A DNA stretch of 64,000 nt from Hwanghaeella sp964350445 (GCA_964350445.1 CAYGKA010000013.1:25473-89472), one strand, 5' to 3'; shown: positions 17,243 to 25,729, counted from the stretch's first letter. Numbers and translations are program-made. Notes: generated from the letters alone by a model not told the origin.

Positions 17243-18550
17243 TCAATCGCCGGAAAGACGCCGGTGGATTTCCAGCACCGTCCGGTCAATCTCGGCCCGC
17301 GCCCGGCGCCGCCAGTCACGCGCCGCGACCTCCATTTCCTCCGGCGGGTCAAGCACCACAGCGTCATAGGCCGCCCGCGCCTCTTCGTCGAAAGCATAAA
17401 CGGCCACCGCATAGATCCCCTTGCCCGGCACCAATAGATACCCGGCGAGCCCAGCGCCGTAATGCATCGTGCCCGTCTTCGCCCAAAGCATCAGGGCAAG
17501 CGGTGGTTCCTGCATCCGCCGCTTCATCCCGCCATCCCAGCCGGCGGGCGTTAGAAAGGCCGGAAAAGGAATGCCGACGATCGACCGCTCTGCCTCACTT
17601 GCAAGCAGCCGTGCCATGGCGCGGGGCGTCAGCCGCGCCGCCGCGTCCAGACCGGAATAATTCGTCAGGGCAAAACCGGTAATCTCCGGATGCTCAGCCT
17701 TGAGCCAGGAACCGGGGTTGACGTCCTTCAGCGCCAAACGCCCTAGCATCTCCGCCATCGGATTGCTGGAGGTCCAGAGCATCTCCCGCACCAACTCATA
17801 GACAGGTGGACTTTCATGCCGGGCGATTTCCGTCCGGCATCGCGCCTCCGTGGGAACGGGTTCCGGCAGATCGACGCCCATTCCCGCCGCATAGGCACGG
17901 AAGAGATCGGCGGCCTGCTTGGGCGGATCGGGATGGGCGTACCAGTCGGTCCCGGGCCTGCCAGGCACCGGCGCGCCCGGCGGAACGGTCCAGCCCTTCC
18001 CCGCCTCCGGCAGGTGGCCCCGATAGGCGCCCTCCCCCACCATCAGCGCGGCCAGGCGCGGATTGTACGCTGCTTCTGCCGGCTGTTTCGGCTGGATCGG
18101 GCCGGAGGCATCCGCCGGGGCATAGGTCAGCGCCGTCGCCCCCGTCATCGCGTCCTTGGCCGTCATGGCAAGGCCGAACAGATCCTCCACGTCGAAAGCC
18201 GGGTCGCCCCCGCCGATCAGCGTCACCGTATCCCCATTCCGGCAGACCCGCGTGTAGAAGGCCCGGTCCGGCGAAAGGGTGTCGAGCACCGCCAGGGCGG
18301 TAACAAGCTTCGCGGTGGAGGCAGGCAGCATCGGACGGTCGGAGCCTTCACCAATTTCCCGGCCGCTTTCCACATGGATGGCATGCCATGTAGTAGAAGT
18401 TGTAGCAGGCCCTTCCATAGGCGCTTGCACACACGAACATACTAGAAGGGCGAGCAGACATGCCAAAAGCCGTCTGACGGATAGTAAAATGACTTCCCAG
18501 TTCGAGCCCCTACGTTTCAAGAAACTCAAAGTGAAACCACACAAGTGCAT
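17243..18550 (-). CDS. dacB: D-alanyl-D-alanine carboxypeptidase, PBP4/DacB-like lipoprotein
   Basis: The product is a family S13 peptidoglycan DD-carboxypeptidase/endopeptidase. All three active-site motifs are present: S-T-A-K (catalytic Ser near residue 78), S-S-N, and K-T-G-T. A hydrophobic signal is followed by V-C-S-C, a possible lipobox, so it may be lipid-anchored. No good start codon lies near the signal: the first ATG upstream is at 18550, inside AT-rich DNA without a ribosome-binding site; TTG codons at 18520 and 18466 are alternatives. The first 40 or so codons are AT-rich, so the original 5' end may have been replaced when the neighbouring islet arrived. Confidence 0.82.
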   Translation of the reverse strand: MHLCGFTLSFLKRRGSNWEVILLSVRRLLACLLALLVCSCVQAPMEGPATTSTTWHAIHVESGREIGEGSDRPMLPASTAKLVTALAVLDTLSPDRAFYTRVCRNGDTVTLIGGGDPAFDVEDLFGLAMTAKDAMTGATALTYAPADASGPIQPKQPAEAAYNPRLAALMVGEGAYRGHLPEAGKGWTVPPGAPVPGRPGTDWYAHPDPPKQAADLFRAYAAGMGVDLPEPVPTEARCRTEIARHESPPVYELVREMLWTSSNPMAEMLGRLALKDVNPGSWLKAEHPEITGFALTNYSGLDAAARLTPRAMARLLASEAERSIVGIPFPAFLTPAGWDGGMKRRMQEPPLALMLWAKTGTMHYGAGLAGYLLVPGKGIYAVAVYAFDEEARAAYDAVVLDPPEEMEVAARDWRRRARAEIDRTVLEIHRRLSGD

Positions 18551-19534
18551 CAGGTACTTATTGATTGTATACTTACCAGGAACCCAAACAGTCTGCGGTT
18601 TAACCATGTTCACCGTATTGATCTGTGTTCTGAAATGACCGCTCAAGCTGAGAGAGATTCATAAGAATGCAAATTATCGGCACTGGTTACGAGACGTTTC
18701 TTTTGCTCAACGGTGTTGAGACAAGCAGAAATATCGCACTAGACGACCGGATTACATTGCAACCCGCCGACACTTCACACGTGGTTTTTGAGGTTGCATT
18801 GTCAACCATCTCTACTCCGCAAGAGATAGCTGTAATAGCCGCATTTCTGCCTCTAGTTCGAGCAGAACTTAAGGTGACAGACTCTAACCCGAACAACCTG
18901 GCTATCAGAGCTTGGAATTCGGTTTGGGACGCAGTGCTATTAAGTGCAATTTTCAACACCGAAGTCGGCTGCAACATCCAATCAGATACAACATCCTCGA
19001 AGATTTGCTCTGAAAGTAAGCTTCGCGCGACAAACTTCTATATGCACGGCCTAGTCCGACATTCCCCATATGCCTTAAGCAAGAAAGATGAACTTTGGAT
19101 CGAAAAGTATTTCATCGGGGCTCGCGAATTGATGGTCCAGGATCGGTTCAATACGGCCGTTCATTGCCTATCCAGCTTTCGTTGGCACTCGGTGCCACGC
19201 ATTAAACTGGCAGTCTTATGGGCAGGCATTGAGGGTCTATTTGGCGCGGACGCAGAGATACGATTCCGGATAGGTCTCTACATCGCCCGGTTCTTGTATC
19301 CTGACAATTCTGACACCCGCAAAGCTACATTCGACCGCGTAAAGAAGCTATACAATTTGCGTTCATTAGCAGTTCACGGCGGAAAACTAAAAGGTGATGT
19401 GGAATCCCAAGTTCTTGAGTCAGCAAAAATTCTTCAGAATCTGGTGGTAAGATGCATAGAGATTGGATCTCTGCCAAAAGAAGATACACTTGTGCCCTAG
19501 GGCGAATATCCAAATTTTTATACTACTCGTGCCG
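18470..19534. other. Low-GC islet between dacB and moaE
   Basis: This stretch is visibly poorer in G+C than everything around it and uses AT-ending codons freely. It holds one complete gene (18667-19500) and the uncertain 5' end of dacB. I see no integrase, transposase, tRNA or flanking direct repeat, so the route of entry is not apparent. The left edge is unclear because dacB codons stay AT-rich to about 18370. Confidence 0.65.
18667..19500 (+). CDS. HEPN-domain protein (Apea-like C-terminus)
   Basis: The 277-residue protein has an unrecognised N-terminal half rich in beta-type sequence and a helical C-terminal half. The latter carries I-E-G-L-F-G, E-I-R-F-R-I-G-L-Y-I-A-R-F-L, then K-L-Y-N-L-R-S-L-A-V-H-G-G, the pattern of Apea-like HEPN domains. 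R232 and H237 give the R-x4-H catalytic motif of HEPN ribonucleases. Such proteins often act in toxin-antitoxin or phage-defence systems. The gene sits alone in a low-GC islet, which fits a transferred cargo gene; a defence role is inferred. No partner gene is adjacent. Confidence 0.72.
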   Translation: MQIIGTGYETFLLLNGVETSRNIALDDRITLQPADTSHVVFEVALSTISTPQEIAVIAAFLPLVRAELKVTDSNPNNLAIRAWNSVWDAVLLSAIFNTEVGCNIQSDTTSSKICSESKLRATNFYMHGLVRHSPYALSKKDELWIEKYFIGARELMVQDRFNTAVHCLSSFRWHSVPRIKLAVLWAGIEGLFGADAEIRFRIGLYIARFLYPDNSDTRKATFDRVKKLYNLRSLAVHGGKLKGDVESQVLESAKILQNLVVRCIEIGSLPKEDTLVP

Positions 19535-19987
19535 TTACCCCTTCCAGCGTTCCCGCGCGTCGCGGTCGCTGTCGCGGGAATCGACCCAGCGTTCGCCTTC
19601 GCCAGTGTCTTCGACCTTCCAGAACGGGGCTTCGGTCTTCAGGTAGTCCATCATGAACTGGCAGGCGGCGAAGGCATCGCCGCGATGGCTGCTGGCCGCT
19701 GCGGTGAGGACGATGACCTCTTCCGGTTCCATCGCACCAAAGCGGTGGATGATCAGCGTGGCTTCCAGGTTCCAGCGGGCGTTCGCTTCCGCTTCTATCC
19801 GTTCCAGCATTTTTTCGGTCATGCCGGGATAATGTTCCAGGGTCAGGGTCGAGACCGATTTGCCGTCGTTCACGTCACGGACGAGGCCGGTGAAGGCGCA
19901 CAATCCCCCGATTTGCGGATTGCCTTTGGTCAGCGCCTTCAACTCGGTGCCGACATCGAATTCCTCCCGTTGGACGCGGACCGCCAT
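19535..19987 (-). CDS. moaE: Molybdopterin synthase catalytic subunit MoaE
   Basis: The 150-residue protein is the large subunit of molybdopterin synthase, which adds two sulfurs to cyclic pyranopterin monophosphate. Signatures are G-A-L/C-x-x-F-x-G-x-V-R, L-E-H-Y-P-G-M, the H-R-x-G segment, and Y-L-K-T-E-A-P-F-W-K with the active-site lysine. It starts 10 bases after moaD, its sulfur-carrying partner, in the operon pgsA-mobB-moeA-moaD-moaE. Confidence 0.95.
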   Translation of the reverse strand: MAVRVQREEFDVGTELKALTKGNPQIGGLCAFTGLVRDVNDGKSVSTLTLEHYPGMTEKMLERIEAEANARWNLEATLIIHRFGAMEPEEVIVLTAAASSHRGDAFAACQFMMDYLKTEAPFWKVEDTGEGERWVDSRDSDRDARERWKG

Positions 19988-19997
19988 CGCCTTGCCC

Positions 19998-20249
19998 TCA
20001 GCCGCCGGTGACGGGCGGGAAGAAGGCGATTTCGTCGCCCTTCGCGATCGGCGCGTCGTAATCGGCGAATTCCTGGTTGATCGCGACCTTGATGGCGGCG
20101 GTATCGGCGAAGGCCTTTTCATAGCCGCCGCCTTTCGCCACCAGCCAGTCGACCAGCGCGCGCGGCGTCGTCACCTCGGCGGGCGGATCCACCGCCTCTT
20201 CCCCGATGCCGATGCGCTGCCGCAGCCAGGCGAAATACAGAACCTTCAT
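19998..20249 (-). CDS. moaD: Molybdopterin synthase sulfur carrier MoaD
   Basis: The 83-residue ubiquitin-like protein ends in V-T-G-G; the terminal Gly-Gly is thiocarboxylated and donates sulfur in molybdopterin synthesis. The motif F-F-P-P-V-T-G-G is typical. The ATG at 20249 gives the family length; the longer open frame upstream overlaps moeA. It lies 4 bases after moeA and 10 before moaE. Confidence 0.94.
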   Translation of the reverse strand: MKVLYFAWLRQRIGIGEEAVDPPAEVTTPRALVDWLVAKGGGYEKAFADTAAIKVAINQEFADYDAPIAKGDEIAFFPPVTGG

Positions 20250-20253
20250 CGTT

Positions 20254-21543
20254 TCACGTTCCCATAAACTCACTGAAGGGCAGATAGGCAACCGACTGGC
20301 CTTTTTCCAGCCGCTCCACATCCTCGCCCAATTCCACGAAACCGTCCGCGCCGGCCAGCGAGGTCAGGATCGCCGCCCCGCTGCGGCCGAATTTTTCTAC
20401 CACCGGCATGCCCATATCATCATAGCCGGAAATTCGCGCGCGCACGAATTCGCGGCGGTCGCGCTTTTTCTTGTAGTCGAAACCGGCGACGGCCCGCATG
20501 CGATGCGGTGGCCGCACGGCCTGTCCGGCGAGCCCCTGAAGTAGGGGCCGTCCGACCAGGGCAAAGGTTGTGAAAGCCGCGACCGGGTTTCCCGGAAGCC
20601 CCACGACCGGGACAGACCGGCCGTCCGCCGCCTTGACCTGCCCCAGCCCGACAGGACGGCCGGGCTTGATGGCGAGCCGCCAGAAATCGACCCGCCCCCG
20701 CGCTTCGATCGCCGCCTTTATATGGTCTTCCTCCCCCATCGACATGCCGCCGGAGGTGACGACCGCATCCGCCATCCCCACCGCGCGTTCCAGGGTCGCG
20801 GTGATGGTCGCACGGTCGTCCTTCTGGATGCCGAGGTCGATGACATCGACACCCATTTCCGTCAGCAGGGCACGCAGCATCACCCGATTGGAGTCGTAGA
20901 GCTTACCGGGCGGCAGGGGCAGACCCGTCTCCACCACTTCGTCCCCGGTCGACAGCAAGGCGACCCGCAAGCGCGCGAAAGCGGCAATCCGAGTGAGGCC
21001 CTGCGTTGCCAGCAACCCGATATCCGGCGGCGTCAGGCGGCGGCCGGGCGGCAGCAAGACCTGGCCGGCAGCAACGTCCTCCCCCGCCCCACGCAGATTG
21101 GCGCCCCGTTTGATCCCTGGTTGCAGGGTGACGATGCCGTCCTTTTCGACGCAGTCTTCCTGCATCATCACGGTGTCCGGGCCGCCGTCCTGCCCATCCG
21201 GGACCGGCGCGCCGGTAAAAATACGCACCGCCTTGCCGCGCGGCGCGGGCCCGTCCAGCGGATGGCCCGCCGCGACCCGGCCGATGACGGGCAGGCTTGT
21301 GGGTTCGTCCGCCGACAAGTCGTCCAGATAGAGCGCATAGCCGTCGACGGCGGAATTGCGATAAGGCGGCACATCCTGCGTGGCCGTCACCTCCCGCGCC
21401 AGGATGCGACCGGCCGCGTCCGTCATCGGAACCGTTTCCTCGGCCACAACGGGGCGCACCCGCGCCGCCAGTTGGGCGAGCGCCTCGTCCAGCGGCATAA
21501 GCGGCCCGTCGAAGGCAAAACAATCGTCGCTGAGCTGCGCCAT
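20254..21543 (-). CDS. moeA: Molybdopterin molybdenumtransferase MoeA
   Basis: The 429-residue enzyme inserts molybdenum into adenylated molybdopterin. Markers include R-x-L-A-x-x-V-x-A-x-x-D-V-P, N-S-A-V-D-G-Y-A, V-V-T-S-G-G-M-S-M-G-E-x-D and G-L-P-G-N-P-V-A. The ATG at 21543 is the start that fits family length. It lies 14 bases after mobB and 4 before moaD. Confidence 0.95.
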   Translation of the reverse strand: MAQLSDDCFAFDGPLMPLDEALAQLAARVRPVVAEETVPMTDAAGRILAREVTATQDVPPYRNSAVDGYALYLDDLSADEPTSLPVIGRVAAGHPLDGPAPRGKAVRIFTGAPVPDGQDGGPDTVMMQEDCVEKDGIVTLQPGIKRGANLRGAGEDVAAGQVLLPPGRRLTPPDIGLLATQGLTRIAAFARLRVALLSTGDEVVETGLPLPPGKLYDSNRVMLRALLTEMGVDVIDLGIQKDDRATITATLERAVGMADAVVTSGGMSMGEEDHIKAAIEARGRVDFWRLAIKPGRPVGLGQVKAADGRSVPVVGLPGNPVAAFTTFALVGRPLLQGLAGQAVRPPHRMRAVAGFDYKKKRDRREFVRARISGYDDMGMPVVEKFGRSGAAILTSLAGADGFVELGEDVERLEKGQSVAYLPFSEFMGT

Positions 21544-21557
21544 GTCCCGCCGCCCCG

Positions 21558-22064
21558 TCAGGTGGCCCGCGCCAGGCCGGTTTGAACGGTGATGAAATCG
21601 CCGATCGATTGAATATCCGACAGATCCAGCCGCGGGCGCGTCAGGCCGGGCACTTCCGCATCGCTGGCGACCGCGACGATGTTCGGGTCTTCCTTCCACA
21701 GCATCGTCTTGCCGATCTCGGCGCGGTAGACCTCCATTTTGACATGGGCTTCCGTCTTGAATCCTTCGATCAATAGCAAATCGACCGGCGTCATCCGCGC
21801 GATCAAGTCTTCCAGCCGGGGTTCCGGGTCGTCGCGCAGTTCATGCATCAGCGCCCAACGGTTGGCGGAACCGATCATCACCTCCGTCGCGCCGGCGGCC
21901 CGATGCTCGTAGGAATCCTTGCCCGGCTTGTCGACATCGAACCGGTGATGCGCATGTTTGATGGTTGATACGCGCAGGCCGCGGCCGGTGAGGTTGGGTA
22001 TCAACGCCTTCATCAATGTCGTCTTTCCCGAACCGCTCCACCCCGTAATTCCGAAAATTTTCAT
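21558..22064 (-). CDS. mobB: Molybdopterin-guanine dinucleotide biosynthesis adaptor MobB
   Basis: The 168-residue P-loop GTPase has Walker A G-W-S-G-S-G-K-T-T-L at residues 8-17, T-I-K-H-A-H-H and L-L-L-I-E-G-F-K. MobB assists formation of the guanine dinucleotide form of the cofactor. I chose the ATG at 22064 because M-K-I-F-G-I-T-G-W is the normal family start; an ATG at 22079 is possible. It follows pgsA by 74 bases. Confidence 0.93.
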   Translation of the reverse strand: MKIFGITGWSGSGKTTLMKALIPNLTGRGLRVSTIKHAHHRFDVDKPGKDSYEHRAAGATEVMIGSANRWALMHELRDDPEPRLEDLIARMTPVDLLLIEGFKTEAHVKMEVYRAEIGKTMLWKEDPNIVAVASDAEVPGLTRPRLDLSDIQSIGDFITVQTGLARAT

Positions 22065-22138
22065 CACCGAACCGTCCAACGCGGGCGTTTGTTATCGTTG
22101 TGTTGTTTTCTTGATTTCCGGCCACCCGCGGCCGGACG

Positions 22139-22708
22139 TCACTCCGCCGGACTATCCTGCACCATATGCCGGAGGCCTGCGCGCAGATAGTCGAAGCCGG
22201 TGACCAAGGTTAGAAGCGCCGCGATCCAAATCAAGACCAGGCCGATCATGTCCGACGGGATCGATTCAGGGCTGGCTTCGCCGACCACCAAGAAGCCGAG
22301 GGCGAGCATCTGTATGGAGGTCTTCCATTTGGCAAGCCCGCTCACCGGCACACCGACGCGCAGTTCTGCCAGGAATTCACGCAGGCCGCTGACGGTGATC
22401 TCGCGTACCAGGATGATCAAGCCGGGCAAAACGTCGATACCGGCCAAATCGCCGCGCGCGGCGAGCATCAGAATAATCGACGCGACCAGCAGTTTGTCGG
22501 CGACCGGGTCCAAGAAACGGCCCAACTTGGAGACCTGCCCCATCTGCCGCGCTGCGTAGCCGTCGAAGAAGTCCGTGACGCAAGCGGTGGCATAAAGGCC
22601 GAAGGCGGTCCAACGCACGGCCGCGCCGTCAAAGAACAACAAGGCGATGATCGCGGGAATCACCACGATCCGCGACATGGTCAGCACATTTGGAATACTG
22701 AAAATCAT
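22139..22708 (-). CDS. pgsA: CDP-diacylglycerol-glycerol-3-phosphate 3-phosphatidyltransferase
   Basis: The 189-residue membrane enzyme makes phosphatidylglycerol phosphate. The CDP-alcohol phosphotransferase motif D-G-x2-A-R-x8-G-x3-D-x3-D is complete (D-G-Y-A-A-R through G-R-F-L-D-P-V-A-D), flanked by about five membrane helices. It heads the molybdopterin operon. In many alphaproteobacteria uvrC lies directly upstream of pgsA; here uvrC is 3.2 kb away with three opposite-strand genes between. Confidence 0.94.
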   Translation of the reverse strand: MIFSIPNVLTMSRIVVIPAIIALLFFDGAAVRWTAFGLYATACVTDFFDGYAARQMGQVSKLGRFLDPVADKLLVASIILMLAARGDLAGIDVLPGLIILVREITVSGLREFLAELRVGVPVSGLAKWKTSIQMLALGFLVVGEASPESIPSDMIGLVLIWIAALLTLVTGFDYLRAGLRHMVQDSPAE

Positions 22709-22901
22709 ATGCTCGCCGTCCCACCCTGCCCGGCAACCCGCCAGTACGTTCCTTTTAGCAGGGAAAGCAGTCGTTCCTCAATGGTGCCGGGCACGTGAAA
22801 GGAAAAGAGTGGGGCAAGGCGGTTCAACCAGAAACCGGTTGTCCAACCCGGCTATGCCATGGTGGTGTGGCGGCAAGCCTTGCTGGAATAGGGGGAGACG
22901 G

Positions 22902-23672
22902 ATGGGCGACATCCATCGGATGGCCGTACAAGGCTATCAAACGGCTGCGTCGACATACCGCGCCGGCCGGCCTGACTATCCCAAGGAACTGATAGCAATC
23001 CTGCATGGCGACCTGAGCATCGGGCACGGCAAAGCGGTGCTCGACCTCGGCGCCGGAACCGGCAAATTCACCACCCTGCTGGCTTCGACGGGCGCGGATG
23101 TCATCGCCGTCGAGCCGGTCGAGGCCATGCGGCGGGAGCTGGCAGCCGCCCTGCCCGCCGTCGACCTGCGTGACGGCACCGCCGCCCATATCCCAATGCC
23201 GGACGCCGCCGTCGACGCCGTCTTCTGCGCCCAGTCATTTCACTGGTTCGCGACACGCGCTACCTTGGACGAAATCCACCGCGTCCTGAAGCCCGGCGGC
23301 TTGCTGGGGCTGGTCTGGAACGTTCGGGACGAAAGCGTCGGCTGGGTCGCCGCACTGACCGATCTGATCGCCCCGTATCAAGACGATACACCGCGGTATC
23401 GCGACATGGTCTGGCGGGCGCTGTTCCCGACGCCCGGCTTCACCGACCTGAATGAAACATCGATCCCCTATGCTCATGAAGGGCGGGTGGAACAAATCGT
23501 CCTGGACCGGTTCATGTCGATCAGCTTCGTCGCTGCGCAAACGCCGGAAATCCAGCGGAGTATCGAAGCGGGTATCCACGACCTGATCACCCGGACAGCG
23601 GCGCTGTCAGGGCCAGGACCAGCGTCCTTTCCCTATAACACCTGCTTATACACCTGCCGCAAAGCCGATTAA
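22902..23672 (+). CDS. SAM-dependent methyltransferase, class I
   Basis: The 256-residue protein has motif I V-L-D-L-G-A-G-T-G-K-F, the acidic strand end V-I-A-V-E-P, D-A-V-F-C-A-Q-S-F-H-W-F and V-L-K-P-G-G-L, all typical of UbiE/Trm9-like methyltransferases. The closest pattern is the small-molecule type with A-Q-S-F-H-W-F, whose substrates are mostly unknown. The ATG at 22902 follows GGGGGAG. The next gene starts 28 bases downstream. Confidence 0.9.
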   Translation: MGDIHRMAVQGYQTAASTYRAGRPDYPKELIAILHGDLSIGHGKAVLDLGAGTGKFTTLLASTGADVIAVEPVEAMRRELAAALPAVDLRDGTAAHIPMPDAAVDAVFCAQSFHWFATRATLDEIHRVLKPGGLLGLVWNVRDESVGWVAALTDLIAPYQDDTPRYRDMVWRALFPTPGFTDLNETSIPYAHEGRVEQIVLDRFMSISFVAAQTPEIQRSIEAGIHDLITRTAALSGPGPASFPYNTCLYTCRKAD

Positions 23673-23700
23673 TTCACCATTAGGTGACTTGGAGATTCAG

Positions 23701-24855
23701 ATGCCCCTGCATTTCAGCCGAGATGAGTATCAAGCCCGCGTCTTGAAGGCGGCGAAGGCCGTGAACGATGCCGAATTGGACGGATTGCTGATCTTCGCGC
23801 CGGAAAGTCAGTACTGGATTTGCGGCTACGATACATTCGGTTTCGCGATGTTTCAGTGCCTCGTGCTGACCGGCGGCGGAGAGGTTCATCTGCTGACACG
23901 GGCGCCCGACCTGAGGCAGGCGCAGCAGACCTCCACCCTGGCGGAGGAGCAAATTCATATCTGGCGGGATGTCGAAGGCGTCCGCCCAGCCGAACAATTG
24001 AAGGCTTTGCTGACGGATCTTGGCTTGGATGGAAAGCGGCTCGGCATCGAAACCAAGACGGCGGGCCTGACGGGGTACAACGGAGACATGGTCCGCGACG
24101 CACTTTTTGCCGAAACGCTGGTGGAAGCAAGCGACATAATCGCGATGTTACGGCGACAGAAAAGCCCGGCGGAACTGGACTGCATCCGGCGTGCCGCGGC
24201 GCTTTCCGACGACGCCCTGGACGCCGCCTTGGCCGTAACGACAGCCGGCACCTTCGAAGGCGACATCCTGGCGGATATGCAAGGGGCGGTTTTCCGAGGC
24301 GGCGGTGACTATGCCGGCAACGAGTTTATCATCGGTTCGGGCGATGCCGCGCTGCTGTGCCGCTACCAGTCGGGACGCCGCGTGTTGGACGCACAGGACC
24401 AACTGACCCTGGAATGGTCAGGCGCCTGGCGGCGCTATCACGCGGCGATGATGCGCACACTGATCACCGGCAAGGCGAATGACGTTCAACGCCGCATGCA
24501 CGCCGCCGCGGTCGAGGCCCTGGAGGCTTGCGAACAGGCGATCAAGCCCGGCGCGCCGATGGGCGATGTTTTCGACGCTCATGCCAAGGTTTTCGACGCC
24601 CATGGCCTGAGCCATGCGCGCCTGAATGCCTGTGGCTACGGGATGGGCATCGCCTATAACCCGATCTGGGTCGAATTCCCGATGTTCTATGAAGGCAATC
24701 CGCTTCCCATGGAAGTCGGTAACGCCTTCTTTTTGCATATGATTCTGATGGATAGCGATAGCGGTCTGGCCATGTGCTGGGGTCACAGCACGATTTTGTC
24801 ACCGAATGGTGTACAACGGCTTAGCCGGCATCCCCTGGATTTGGTCGAACTGTGA
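23701..24855 (+). CDS. M24-family protein, creatinase fold, metal ligands missing
   Basis: The 384-residue protein has the two-domain creatinase/prolidase layout. In the C-terminal pita-bread domain, aspartates that bind metal in aminopeptidases appear replaced: L-T-L-E-W-S-G and H-A-A-M-M-R-T stand where D-x-G and D-x-x-R-T are expected. The end, G-Y-G-M-G and F-F-L-H-M-I-L-M-D-S-D-S-G-L-A-M, resembles creatinase and ectoine hydrolase (DoeA), amidohydrolases that need no metal. The function is probably C-N hydrolysis of a small molecule, not peptide cleavage. The ATG at 23701 has GGAG 6 bases upstream. Confidence 0.82.
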   Translation: MPLHFSRDEYQARVLKAAKAVNDAELDGLLIFAPESQYWICGYDTFGFAMFQCLVLTGGGEVHLLTRAPDLRQAQQTSTLAEEQIHIWRDVEGVRPAEQLKALLTDLGLDGKRLGIETKTAGLTGYNGDMVRDALFAETLVEASDIIAMLRRQKSPAELDCIRRAAALSDDALDAALAVTTAGTFEGDILADMQGAVFRGGGDYAGNEFIIGSGDAALLCRYQSGRRVLDAQDQLTLEWSGAWRRYHAAMMRTLITGKANDVQRRMHAAAVEALEACEQAIKPGAPMGDVFDAHAKVFDAHGLSHARLNACGYGMGIAYNPIWVEFPMFYEGNPLPMEVGNAFFLHMILMDSDSGLAMCWGHSTILSPNGVQRLSRHPLDLVEL

Positions 24856-24891
24856 CCGCAACTGGGCACCGTTAACCAATTTTCTCCCCCA

Positions 24892-24909
24892 GGTGACTTT
24901 TTTGTCACC
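24892..24909. promoter_or_regulatory. Inverted repeat GGTGAC-N6-GTCACC before the VPLPA-CTERM gene
   Basis: GGTGAC (24892-24897) and GTCACC (24904-24909) flank a run of six T. It could be a weak terminator of the M24 gene or an operator for the exported protein gene. The half-site spacing does not fit the standard CRP site. Confidence 0.3.
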
Positions 24910-24988
24910 GTGTGACGACGCGCACATCATTCTCCCCTTCCCCCTGGTATCACTCGCACAGCCAGAAGGCGCTACAGGAGATACGAGA

Positions 24989-25729
24989 ATGACTTTTACC
25001 AATGTTTTCAGAGGGACGATCCTGGCCGCAGCAATGGCGTTCGGCTTTGCCGGCGCCGCGAACGCGACCACGATCACCGAATTCGACTTTACCGGCACGC
25101 CTGCTTCGCAGTCGGAATCGTCCGCGTTCGGCGAAGCCCTCAGCCTGACATTCTCCGGTGTCACGAACGGCGTAGAAACGTCGAGCGTGACCGCATTCGG
25201 ATTTTACGACCACAAGAAGTACCGTGGAGCTTCCGGCGTCACCGCCAACGCCTTTGGCCTTGGCGTCACCTCCAAAAAGGATAATCACCAGTGGTGGCAT
25301 GGCGGCGCCATCGAAGACCAGAACGGCCAGGATTTCTTGGTTCTCGGACTGGGCTCGGCCGATTGGAACCCGGTCGATTTGACCTTCGGTTACCTGTCCG
25401 GCGGAAAGAACTATGAAATTTTCGGCTTCAACGGCGACCTTTCGGTCGGCGACGTCGCCGGGTTCTTTGCCAACATGAACACGTTCACCCACTTGGCGGG
25501 GGACAATGCCGCCAACGTGGTTTTCGATACGATCGAGAATTTTCAGTATCTGATTTTGACGACCCGAATTGACAAGAAGAAGGATTATTTCCGGGTTGCA
25601 GGTTTCAGCGGTGATCTGGTTGCGGCGGTCCCCGTGCCCGGCGCGCTTCCCCTGCTGCTGACGGGTCTGGGTTTCTTCGGCGCCATGCGGTTGACCCGCA
25701 AGAAAAAGGCGCACGACGCCCGGGCCTGA
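24989..25729 (+). CDS. VPLPA-CTERM-type exported protein
   Basis: The 246-residue protein starts with a signal peptide (about residues 1-26, A-N-A-T cleavage region) and ends with V-P-V-P-G-A-L-P-L-L-L-T-G-L, a membrane helix and a basic tail R-K-K-K. That is the VPLPA variant of PEP-CTERM sorting signals, processed by an exosortase in exopolysaccharide-producing bacteria. The body (about 190 residues) is Gly/Asp/Phe-rich and not recognised. The ATG at 24989 has GGAG upstream. No exosortase lies in the window. Confidence 0.83.
   Translation: MTFTNVFRGTILAAAMAFGFAGAANATTITEFDFTGTPASQSESSAFGEALSLTFSGVTNGVETSSVTAFGFYDHKKYRGASGVTANAFGLGVTSKKDNHQWWHGGAIEDQNGQDFLVLGLGSADWNPVDLTFGYLSGGKNYEIFGFNGDLSVGDVAGFFANMNTFTHLAGDNAANVVFDTIENFQYLILTTRIDKKKDYFRVAGFSGDLVAAVPVPGALPLLLTGLGFFGAMRLTRKKKAHDARA

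Noticed and set aside
18470..19534. The low-GC islet as a prophage or integrative element
   Set aside because: There is no integrase, phage gene, tRNA or flanking repeat, and only one gene; base composition alone does not make it a mobile element.
24892..24909. CRP binding site
   Set aside because: The half-sites GTGA and TCAC are 8 bases apart instead of 6, and a T-run loop makes a hairpin equally likely.
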